From positions 1 through 19,587 of the forward strand of contig CAJGCU010000040.1 in the NCBI GenBank assembly GCA_904501945.1: DNA of 19,587 nt. The letters are read 5' to 3'. The stretch's first letter is position 1; every line of letters starts with the position of its first letter. The position numbers were made by a program, and so were the translations under genes. The notes beneath the pieces were generated by a model that saw only the letters and a list, made by a program, of their open reading frames with translations, was not told the origin of the DNA and ran no database searches. Below, one piece after another: positions 8,682-16,182 of the stretch. The DNA is from an uncultured Bacteroidaceae bacterium (GTDB lineage Bacteria; Bacteroidota; Bacteroidia; Bacteroidales; Bacteroidaceae).

Positions 8682-8743
8682 CAAGTGAGTTTTAACTCCT
8701 TTAAAAACAATTTATAAACTCGAAAACTTACAAACTAGCAAAT

Positions 8744-11149
8744 ATGAGGAAGCTTATTCTTTTGTTAGCATGGTGCTTGGCTCTGTGTTCATGGGGTGCT
8801 GTTGATTTGACGCAGTGCCGTATTATGGTGGCGAATAATGATGACGCATTGGTGAAGAAAATGGCTGTGGTGTTGAGTGAAGACATTGAGCGTGTGGTGT
8901 CAGTCCGTCCATCAGTGGTGAATGAAGCATGGGATGGAGCGATGGTGGTACTTGCTACTGTGGAAGGAATGGGTAATCTCCCTGTTGAATTTCAAATTGA
9001 TAGCAGAGATATTGCAGGGGAATGGGAACGATACAAGATTGTTACACGTGGCAAGCGTATTTTTGTGGTGGGCAGCGATGCGCGCGGTTTGGCTTATGGT
9101 GTGTTTCATCTCAGCGAGAAAATCGGAGTTAGTCCATGGTACTGGTGGGCAGACGTTCCTGTGAAGAAGAAGGAAAAACTCAGTCTGAAGGAGAACTACA
9201 TTTCTCAATCTCCTACTATTAAATATAGGGGAATCTTCATTAACGATGAGGATTGGGGACTTTTCACCTGGTCTTCACGAAATTTTGAGAAAGAGTTGGG
9301 CGATATAGGCCCTAAAACTTATGACAAGGTGTGTGAATTGCTACTTCGTCTGAAAGGCAATATGCTTGCACCAGCCATGCACAGTTGTACTGGAGCTTTC
9401 TACAGCCATCCGGAAAGTCAGGTAGCAGCGGCCGAATGGGGCATCATGATTACCACGAGCCATTGTGAGCCTCTCCTGTTCAACAATGCAGCTCATTCGG
9501 AGTGGAACAAGGAACGTGATGGAGAATGGAACTATCTGACAAATAAGGAAGTGATTTGGAATAAGTTGGACAGCCGATTGCGTGAGACTGCTCAGTATGA
9601 CAATCTCTATACAATGGGAATGCGTGGATTGCATGACGAGGCGATGAAGGGCTCTACCGACCCTAAAGTAAGAGCACGCACATTGGAAGCTGTCTTTGCC
9701 GATCAGCGTGAGATTCTGGAACGCAACAAGCAGAAAGCGGCGACGGGTATTCCGCAGATATTCGTGCCATATAAAGAGACGCTCGACATTTACGATGCAG
9801 GGCTCCGTGTACCAGATGATATCACCTTGGTGTGGCCAGACGATAATTATGGCTATATGAAGCGTGTCAGCAATGAGGCAGAGCGGAAGCGCTCTGGCGG
9901 CTCTGGCGTATATTATCATATCAGTTACCTCGGCACCCCTCATGACTACCTCTGGCTGAATACGACGCCTCCGGCGCTCATGTACGAAGAGTTGCTGAAA
10001 GCGTATCAGGCTGGCGCTGACCGTTATTGGCTTCTGAATGTTGGCGATATCAAGCCAATGGAAATCGCGGTACAGTATTTCTTTGACATGGCTTGGGACT
10101 TCTCTTCGTTCAGTTATGAGAATGCGAATCGTTATCAGGCTCGCTGGCTTTCTTCTATCTTCGGGAAGAAGTACAAAGATGATTTTCAGCAAATCCTTGA
10201 CTCTTATTATCAGTTGGCATGGGACAGAAAGCCTGAATATATGGGCTTTGAGATGGAATGGGACAGTGATGAGAACAATCGTTTGCACGACACGAATTTC
10301 TCTTTTGAGGGAGGTACAGCACAACAGCGCCTTTCGGCTTACGAGACATTGTCCAATCGCGTCCATCTTATTCAGACTCAGTTGGGCAAGGCTATGCAGC
10401 CAGCGTTTTTTGAACTGTTAGGCTATTCTGTCAAGTCTGCCTATCAGATGAATCGCAAATTCCTGATGGCTCAGCGCAATCATGAAACAGGAAGCGCAGG
10501 GGCTGCAGGCGAGGCGACTGCTGCATACGATAGTCTGCAAGTGCTTTTGGCTGAGTATAACACGTTGCTTGATGGTAAATGGGACCAGATGATGTCTGAG
10601 ATTGCACCTGGCTTTTGTGCTAAATACCAGATGATGCCAGACCTCGTTACGGTACCGACTTCTGCCTACCGACTTCCAGACGAGCAGCAGAAAGTCGAAT
10701 ATGATGATGCGTTGAATCTCCACAAGCTAAAAGTGAAAGCACCTTTCCGCTTGATAGAGGGAATTGGCACAGATTGGGTCGGTTTGCAGTTGGGCGAACC
10801 TCTTGATGAGGTCCAGGATGCTGCAAGTCTATCGTCAGAGCGCGTTGAACTTGTCTTTGATGTGAAGGATGACGGAACTGACAGCATTCAGTTCTGTATC
10901 TCCACACTTCCTATGTGGCCCGTTGCGTTAGACCGCAGCAATCGATTTGGCGTCAGCTTGGATGGCGGAAAGCCTGTCGTTTGTGAAAATGTGTTTGAGG
11001 AATGGTCTTTCCCCTGGAAGTTGCAGGTGATGGAAAACAGAAAAGATTATCTGATGACCTTCCCGATTGACCGAAGCAAAAAGCGGCACACGCTATCGCT
11101 TGTCATCGGAGACCCAGGACAGATAATACAAAAGATTACCTATAAATGA
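8744..11149 (+). CDS. GH115 xylan alpha-1,2-glucuronidase
   Basis: Predicted to remove (4-O-methyl-)glucuronic acid from internal xylose units of glucuronoxylan or its oligosaccharides; GH115 enzymes, unlike GH67, accept internal decorations. A signal peptide ends near residue 19 (CSWGA); there is no obvious lipobox. Residues 21-150 form the N-terminal alpha/beta domain. The catalytic part shows YRGIFINDEDWG (161-172), KGNMLAPAMHS (204-214), ITTSHCEPLL (236-245), LYTMGMRGLHDEAM (288-301), WPDDNYGYMKR (364-374) and NVGDIKPME (432-440), all typical of GH115. A C-terminal beta domain from about 660 completes it. The 801 residues are somewhat short for the family, which often has extra C-terminal modules. 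It has its own promoter and is transcribed away from the protease gene. I see no clear terminator after it; the esterase promoter follows 115 bases downstream of the stop. Confidence 0.94.
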   Translation: MRKLILLLAWCLALCSWGAVDLTQCRIMVANNDDALVKKMAVVLSEDIERVVSVRPSVVNEAWDGAMVVLATVEGMGNLPVEFQIDSRDIAGEWERYKIVTRGKRIFVVGSDARGLAYGVFHLSEKIGVSPWYWWADVPVKKKEKLSLKENYISQSPTIKYRGIFINDEDWGLFTWSSRNFEKELGDIGPKTYDKVCELLLRLKGNMLAPAMHSCTGAFYSHPESQVAAAEWGIMITTSHCEPLLFNNAAHSEWNKERDGEWNYLTNKEVIWNKLDSRLRETAQYDNLYTMGMRGLHDEAMKGSTDPKVRARTLEAVFADQREILERNKQKAATGIPQIFVPYKETLDIYDAGLRVPDDITLVWPDDNYGYMKRVSNEAERKRSGGSGVYYHISYLGTPHDYLWLNTTPPALMYEELLKAYQAGADRYWLLNVGDIKPMEIAVQYFFDMAWDFSSFSYENANRYQARWLSSIFGKKYKDDFQQILDSYYQLAWDRKPEYMGFEMEWDSDENNRLHDTNFSFEGGTAQQRLSAYETLSNRVHLIQTQLGKAMQPAFFELLGYSVKSAYQMNRKFLMAQRNHETGSAGAAGEATAAYDSLQVLLAEYNTLLDGKWDQMMSEIAPGFCAKYQMMPDLVTVPTSAYRLPDEQQKVEYDDALNLHKLKVKAPFRLIEGIGTDWVGLQLGEPLDEVQDAASLSSERVELVFDVKDDGTDSIQFCISTLPMWPVALDRSNRFGVSLDGGKPVVCENVFEEWSFPWKLQVMENRKDYLMTFPIDRSKKRHTLSLVIGDPGQIIQKITYK

Positions 11150-11205
11150 AATGTCGGTTTGTTCGTACTCCACAGACCCTGAGAAAAGTATTTTTGGAGG
11201 GCTTT

Positions 11206-11214
11206 ATGTAACAT
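11206..11214. promoter_or_regulatory. Putative activator site before the esterase gene
   Basis: ATGTAACAT, centre 11210, which is 55 bases before the -7 element at 11265. Flanking TTTATG (11203-11208) and CATAAA (11217-11222) form a further inverted pair. The site equals the reverse complement of the ATGTTACAT core before GH95. Confidence 0.5.
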
Positions 11215-11264
11215 GGCATAAACAAACGGTATCATGGAAGATAGTTCCCATCCCGAGAAATAGG

Positions 11265-11272
11265 TAACTTTG
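11265..11272 (+). promoter_or_regulatory. Promoter -7 element of the esterase gene
   Basis: TAACTTTG followed by CA. The sequence just upstream (GAAATAGG) nearly repeats that before the GH115 element (GAAATAAG). No clear -33 element. Leader to the ATG at 11322 about 45 bases. Confidence 0.65.
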
Positions 11273-11321
11273 CAATATGATTCTATTTGTTTTTACTAAG
11301 AAAATACTATCCTAATCGAAC

Positions 11322-13349
11322 ATGAAAAAAATCTTATTGTTATTGAGCGTTTTTTGTTTCTCTATTGCTGTATCTGCCATAGAGAACATCAAGGTGGGCA
11401 CAACTACACGTTCCATGATTGTGTATGCTCCCGACCAACTCCCCAAGCAGGCGGCTTTGGTCATTGCCTGTCATGGCTACAATCAGGATGCTCCTTATCT
11501 GCAGAGCTTGGCAAAGTGGGAGACTATAGCTGATACGGCTAAGTTTGTTGTTGTGTATGCCAATGGTGTTAACAAGGCTTGGGACATTGGTGGTACCAGC
11601 GACTTGAAGTTCATGGAAACCATCATAGACTCGATGTACTCTCGTTATCACATCAATAAAAATCGTGTATACTTGACGGGCTTTTCTATGGGAGGCATGT
11701 TCACTTATTATGCTGCCAACAAGATGGCGGACAAAATTGCAGCCTTCGCACCTGTAAGCGGCTACCCGATGGGAGGACCTAATGCCACCTCTTCACGCCC
11801 CGTTCCCATTATCCACACGCATGGAACAGCCGACGATGTTTGTGGGTATGATCCAGTGCAGTCTCATATCAATGCTTGGGTGAAGTTTAACGGATGCGAT
11901 GCAACGCCTGTCACCATCAAGCCTTATCCATCATCAAAGCCCAATTCGCCTGCGTCGCTGAAACGTTATCGCAACGGAAAGAATGGCGTAGAGGTGGCGC
12001 TGCTGACACTCGCAGGAAAAGGACATTGGTGGTCGATGGATACTGCACAAGCCTTGACTTCTGAAGAGGTGTGGAACTTCTGCAAGCGTTACAGTCTTGG
12101 TGCAGAAGAGCCAGAAATACTCTCCATTACGCCAGAAAATCAGTCTTTTGACTTGTTAAGTGACAAGGATAATGAGTTTGCCGTAACCTTCAGCGATTCC
12201 ATTGACTGTTCCAAAGTAAAAGCTACGTTGCAGTCAGGCAATACCTCTATCGTACTTGATGTGAAGTCCGAAGGCTTTCAGCCTGAAATCCTTTTTGCCC
12301 TTCCTGCCGATGCCACAGTAGCTGATGGCGAATACACGCTGGCAATTGCCAATGCCGTTAGTGTGAAAGGCGGTGTCATGCCCTCTGAAAGCTTTACTTA
12401 TGTATATGGAGTGGAAGAAGTTGGCGAGACGCTGAGTGTTGATACAATATATATGCCTGATTGGTATGCCGAACAGCCTGTGATAGGAGAGGGCATTGCA
12501 GCAGGATGGAAGCGCATAAACACCACTTCTTCAGGAACAAAAGATGTTACCGCAGGTGGTACAGCCAATTGTCCGGGTGTACGCATGAAGTACTTTCAGC
12601 AAGGCGGTGATTTCGACGCCGGCTATTATCTTAGTGCGCGCGATAATTCCGCTTGCAATCTCTACTATGGCCTGTATGCCGACCAAAAGCTCCAGCTGAA
12701 GCCAGGCAAATACGTTGTCTCTTTCAACTCTGTTTATTGGAGCGAAGGAGCAATGTCCGCCAATGCCACCTACAACTTTAACGTCATGACGCTCACTTAC
12801 AGCCCAGTCTTTTCAGCCTTGTCCTTGACCTCAACTGGCACAATGAGGGAAAGCACTGCTGAACAAATCAAAGGTTCTAAGGCATATGAATTCAATTTCG
12901 CCATCACCAAGACTGCGAGCTATGTGCTGAACTTCGAGATGGCAGAAGGTTGGAACTCTGTCATTGTCGGCAACTTGCTGCTGACGACAGCCCCCTCCTT
13001 GGCCGATACCTATAAGGGAACATTCCATCGAACAATGTTGGCTGCGAAAAACATTTTCAAGGAAGGTGATACGACGGCTGCTGCCAAGAAGTTAAAGGCC
13101 GCGATGGAGAAATACGAAGGTTTTACTTCCACAGCTCCCAGCGTTTATACAGCTGCGACAAAAGAACTAAGTGCGGTGCTTCATGCCTATGAGGCAGAAG
13201 TGACGACCTCTATCCAAAAGACCGAGACCGAACTTGATAGGCTTGATGAGGAAATCTATAGCCTCGCTGGCGTTAGGATGGGAACAGATGCAACAGCTCT
13301 CCCGAAAGGCATTTATCTCTCGAAAGGTAAGAAATTCATCATTCGCTAA
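11322..13349 (+). CDS. Multidomain CE1-type acetyl-xylan/feruloyl esterase
   Basis: Predicted secreted serine esterase that removes acetyl or feruloyl groups from xylan side chains. The signal peptide ends near residue 19 (AVSA). The alpha/beta hydrolase domain (about 22-260) shows the oxyanion region ACHGYNQD (49-56), the nucleophile elbow GFSMGG with Ser122, the acid HGTADDV with Asp171, and GKGHWW with His235, as in the CE1/PHB-depolymerase-like group. Then come an Ig-like domain (about 264-370), a beta-sandwich resembling a carbohydrate-binding module (about 380-555), a helical stretch (about 560-640) and a C-terminal tail (645-675) with IYSLAGVRM and LPKGIYLSKGKK. At 675 residues it is more than twice the bare catalytic domain. 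It has its own promoter and its own terminator, so it is probably monocistronic. Acetyl versus feruloyl specificity cannot be decided here. Confidence 0.88.
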   Translation: MKKILLLLSVFCFSIAVSAIENIKVGTTTRSMIVYAPDQLPKQAALVIACHGYNQDAPYLQSLAKWETIADTAKFVVVYANGVNKAWDIGGTSDLKFMETIIDSMYSRYHINKNRVYLTGFSMGGMFTYYAANKMADKIAAFAPVSGYPMGGPNATSSRPVPIIHTHGTADDVCGYDPVQSHINAWVKFNGCDATPVTIKPYPSSKPNSPASLKRYRNGKNGVEVALLTLAGKGHWWSMDTAQALTSEEVWNFCKRYSLGAEEPEILSITPENQSFDLLSDKDNEFAVTFSDSIDCSKVKATLQSGNTSIVLDVKSEGFQPEILFALPADATVADGEYTLAIANAVSVKGGVMPSESFTYVYGVEEVGETLSVDTIYMPDWYAEQPVIGEGIAAGWKRINTTSSGTKDVTAGGTANCPGVRMKYFQQGGDFDAGYYLSARDNSACNLYYGLYADQKLQLKPGKYVVSFNSVYWSEGAMSANATYNFNVMTLTYSPVFSALSLTSTGTMRESTAEQIKGSKAYEFNFAITKTASYVLNFEMAEGWNSVIVGNLLLTTAPSLADTYKGTFHRTMLAAKNIFKEGDTTAAAKKLKAAMEKYEGFTSTAPSVYTAATKELSAVLHAYEAEVTTSIQKTETELDRLDEEIYSLAGVRMGTDATALPKGIYLSKGKKFIIR

Positions 13350-13391
13350 GCTTCCTGTTCTTGCACAGTATAGCAGGAATGCCCTGCTTGT

Positions 13392-13444
13392 AGCCCCAGC
13401 CGCATTGTCCTTTGATGATGCGGCTGGGGCTTTTTGTTTTTTTT
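13392..13444 (+). terminator. Rho-independent terminator after the esterase gene
   Basis: A perfect 14-bp stem, AGCCCCAGCCGCAT (13392-13405) with ATGCGGCTGGGGCT (13418-13431), a 12-base loop, then TTTTT, one G and eight T. It separates the esterase from the CotH gene. Confidence 0.93.
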
Positions 13445-13472
13445 ATGTTTTGTGGGTACCTATCGAGGGGTT

Positions 13473-13502
13473 TTGTAACCTGTCCAAACATATTTGTAAC
13501 AG
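13473..13502. promoter_or_regulatory. Putative activator sites (two copies) before the CotH gene
   Basis: TTGTAACCT (13473-13481, centre 13477) lies 55 bases before the -7 element at 13532, the same spacing as at the esterase and GH95 genes. A second copy, TTGTAACAG (13494-13502), lies 21 bases further on, i.e. on the same DNA face two helical turns away. Confidence 0.45.
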
Positions 13503-13531
13503 ACAGACAATTCCAATTGGCTTGCAATCCG

Positions 13532-13539
13532 TAACTTTG
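13532..13539 (+). promoter_or_regulatory. Promoter -7 element of the CotH gene
   Basis: TAACTTTG followed by CA, after the esterase terminator. No -33 element at the usual distance. Leader to the ATG at 13573 about 30 bases. Confidence 0.65.
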
Positions 13540-13572
13540 CAAGGTTGAAAATCAAAAACTCAATCGCAATAA

Positions 13573-15978
13573 ATGAAAAGGAACAAATACGAAAAGATGG
13601 CCAAGTGGTTCATGGGAATGGCTTTCTCTTTAGTCGGAGGTAATGCTATAGCGCAGTCGCTGTCATTCAGCCAGCCTCATGGTTTTTATGAAGAACCCTT
13701 CACGGTCGAGATAACCTGTGATTCGGCATTGGCAGAAGGTGTGGCTGTCCGTTACACCTTGGATGGTAGCGAACCGACTCTTGTCAGCCCACTCTATAGC
13801 CAACCTCTCACAGTCAAAGGCAATACCCTCTTGCGAGCTGTCGCGCTTGCCGATACTGGATATGTTACCCCTGTAGCTACGGCAACCTACCTCTTTGTGC
13901 AGGATGTGCTCCAGCAGCCTGAAGCCCCCAAGGGTTATCCTCAGACCTGGGGAAAATACTGCGACATCACAGGCACTGCTCCTGCAGACTATGAGATGGA
14001 CCCGGAAATGACAAACGATGCTGTGCTGGCATCCAAGATTGCCGAAGGATTGACTTCGCTTCCGGCACTTAGCATTGTAACAGACAAAGGGAACTTGTTC
14101 AGCCATCGGAACGACTCCGTAACGGGTGGTATCTATATTTTCACTGGACCTCCAGTTGGCGACAGCACAGGCAACGGGTGGACAAGGCCTGCTCATGTGG
14201 AACTTTTTGGGGGACAAATGCAAACAGCTGAAGGTACAGCCTCCTATGACATGAGTGCTTCTTGCGGACTTCGCCTGCATGGCGGTCATGGACGGTTGGC
14301 TGAAAAGAATCCGAAGCATTCTTTTCGTCTGGTTTTCAAGAAGGAATATGGCGAGAAAACGCTGAAATATCCGATTTTTGGTGAGGATGAACCTGCTAAG
14401 TTTGACCAGTTGGTGTTGCGATGTCATTTTGGCAATTCGTGGAATCACTGGGGCGAATGGGGACGTAAAAAAGCACAATATACCCGTGATGTCTGGGCAC
14501 GTCGTATGCAGCGAAAAATGGGACATACAAGCATCAACGCGCTTTATGTGAATCTGTTCCTTAATGGTATGTACTGGGGTATCTATAACATTGCAGAAAG
14601 GGTTGATGACCAGTATGGCAATAGTCATTTGGGAGGAAAAAAGAGCGATATAGATGTAGTGAAGATCGAGGAGGAAGGTGGTAGCCATTTTGAGGCTTCT
14701 GAGGGAAATCTTGATGCTTGGAATATGATGGTAGAAACGGCGGCTTGTGCAGCAGACGATGCTTGCTATTATAAACTTCAGGGGAAGAATGCTGAAGGCG
14801 AAGATGACCCGCAGCAGGAAGCATTGCTTGACATTGATGCTTTTATTGATTATATGCTGATTAATCAGTATGGAGGTAATACCGACTGGGATCATCATAA
14901 TTGGTATGCTATTCGTCGCCGTGGTGCTGAAACCCAAGGGTTCAAGTTTCTTTGCTGGGATACGGAACAGATTTTTGAGAACAATTCTGAAAATGTGCTT
15001 GGACTTAACAATGGTGACAGCTACCCCACGGGAATTTTTAATAATCTCATGCAAAATGAGTCTTTTGCACGTCAATATTTGAAGCGTGCAAAGGAGGTTT
15101 TTGCGGAGGATGGCTTGTTGGGACAAAAATCTGTGGTTCAGCTGTGGGACAGCCTGTATCAGGTTGTTTCTTCTGCTATATACGCAGAGTCTGCTCGTTG
15201 GGGCGATTATCGTCGTGACGTGCATCCTTATCAGTCGCAAGGCGAACTTTATACGGTGGATAATCAGTATATGGAAGAACGTAATCGCTTGCTTGAACAA
15301 TATTTCCCATATCGTTCCGAACGTGTACTCAGTAGCATTCTTGGCATGGTGCATGTTGATGACTTTGACGCTCCTGAAGGTTGGGAGAAACTGACGGCAG
15401 CGATGTTTAAGGAATGGGATGATACAGACAAAGACGCTCGACCTGTAGATAAGACGGTCAATGTGGATTGGAATATGGGATATTGGGCAGATGGCGGAAC
15501 GGCTGTGGCAGGTTTTGTAGGTGTAGAACATAATCGGTATGCAGACTTGAGTCAGTACGAAAAAATGGTTATTCGAGGTTCTGGAGAAGGTTTGCGTATT
15601 CTTGCCAATCGACTTGTTGCTCATGGACCTTGGAAGCAGATTACAGTTCGTTTCAACGATGACGACCCGTATTGGGATGAGGAACTTCAATCTATCGTGC
15701 TCCCATTGTCTGAACTTCAAGAGACTGTAACCAATGAGGGTGTGGAACGTGTGGATGATTTTGTGCATCTTAATGCACTTAAAATTGATTGGAGTGGTCG
15801 TGTAAACGTCAGTGCTGTGTATCTGATTCCATCGGCTGAGGCGCTTGAAATAGAGACTGTGGATAGCAATAGGCAAGTGCAAGATGATGGGCACTGGTAC
15901 AGCCTTTATGGTCAGAAAGTTCTTTGTCCGACGCGCGGCATCTATATTCACGATGGAAAGAAAGTATATGTGCAATAG
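13573..15978 (+). CDS. Secreted CotH-kinase-family protein with chitobiase-like and binding domains
   Basis: CotH proteins are atypical kinase-fold proteins; Bacillus CotH phosphorylates spore-coat protein, while roles in Bacteroidota and rumen fibre degraders are mostly unknown. The signal peptide ends near residue 27 (NAIA/QS). Residues about 33-110 resemble the chitobiase/beta-hexosaminidase C-terminal domain (RYTLDGSEPTLVSPLYSQPL). The CotH core spans about 160-480, with LRLHGGHGRLAEKNPKHSF (233-251), LYVNLFLNGMYWGIYNIAER (324-343), GGNTDWDHHNWY (434-445) and FKFLCWDTEQIF (457-468); the last two are the expected metal/nucleotide-binding motifs, with CWDTE where WDxD is usual. A beta-rich module (about 605-752) may bind carbohydrate. 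The tail WYSLYGQKVLCPTRGIYI (775-792) matches those of the esterase and protease. Its promoter matches those of GH115, the esterase and GH95, so a role in the same glycan response is likely (inference). Confidence 0.88.
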   Translation: MKRNKYEKMAKWFMGMAFSLVGGNAIAQSLSFSQPHGFYEEPFTVEITCDSALAEGVAVRYTLDGSEPTLVSPLYSQPLTVKGNTLLRAVALADTGYVTPVATATYLFVQDVLQQPEAPKGYPQTWGKYCDITGTAPADYEMDPEMTNDAVLASKIAEGLTSLPALSIVTDKGNLFSHRNDSVTGGIYIFTGPPVGDSTGNGWTRPAHVELFGGQMQTAEGTASYDMSASCGLRLHGGHGRLAEKNPKHSFRLVFKKEYGEKTLKYPIFGEDEPAKFDQLVLRCHFGNSWNHWGEWGRKKAQYTRDVWARRMQRKMGHTSINALYVNLFLNGMYWGIYNIAERVDDQYGNSHLGGKKSDIDVVKIEEEGGSHFEASEGNLDAWNMMVETAACAADDACYYKLQGKNAEGEDDPQQEALLDIDAFIDYMLINQYGGNTDWDHHNWYAIRRRGAETQGFKFLCWDTEQIFENNSENVLGLNNGDSYPTGIFNNLMQNESFARQYLKRAKEVFAEDGLLGQKSVVQLWDSLYQVVSSAIYAESARWGDYRRDVHPYQSQGELYTVDNQYMEERNRLLEQYFPYRSERVLSSILGMVHVDDFDAPEGWEKLTAAMFKEWDDTDKDARPVDKTVNVDWNMGYWADGGTAVAGFVGVEHNRYADLSQYEKMVIRGSGEGLRILANRLVAHGPWKQITVRFNDDDPYWDEELQSIVLPLSELQETVTNEGVERVDDFVHLNALKIDWSGRVNVSAVYLIPSAEALEIETVDSNRQVQDDGHWYSLYGQKVLCPTRGIYIHDGKKVYVQ

Positions 15979-16059
15979 TTGTTGAGTCGTGTTTGGCTGT
16001 TTCTTTCTGTGTTTTGCCAAATTATAGAGTGTTTTTGATAAGAAAAGTGGTAAAAAGTG

Positions 16060-16076
16060 ACAAATGTTACATTTGT
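16060..16076. promoter_or_regulatory. Palindromic putative operator before the GH95 gene
   Basis: ACAAATG-TTA-CATTTGT: perfect 7-bp arms around a 3-base centre at 16068, which is 55 bases before the -7 element at 16123. The core ATGTTACAT is the reverse complement of the esterase-gene site. This is the most symmetric copy in the window. Confidence 0.55.
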
Positions 16077-16122
16077 ACAACTATAAGATACGTTCGAAGT
16101 GGTTAATTTTCTATAAAAGAAT

Positions 16123-16130
16123 TAACTTTG
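16123..16130 (+). promoter_or_regulatory. Promoter -7 element of the GH95 gene
   Basis: TAACTTTG followed by CA. No clear -33 element. Leader to the ATG at 16183 about 45-50 bases. No comparable element lies in the 51 bases between GH95 and GH43, so this promoter probably serves both. Confidence 0.65.
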
Positions 16131-16182
16131 CAGCATTCTTTATTATACACTAAAGCCTAAAATTAAACTAAATCTACGTATA

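Noticed and set aside
9341..10366. A 341-codon minus-strand frame opposite GH115.
   Set aside because: Lies wholly inside the GH115 catalytic region and has no start context or motif of its own.
16000..16035. Terminator after the CotH gene (TTTGGC...GCCAAA).
   Set aside because: Six-base stem with a long loop and no adjacent T run; too weak.
13663..16080. An 805-codon open frame on the minus strand opposite the CotH gene.
   Set aside because: The plus-strand gene has a promoter, signal peptide and recognisable CotH motifs over the same region. The antisense product has no signal or familiar motif and is rich in His, Ile, Arg and Ser as expected from reverse reading of real codons.
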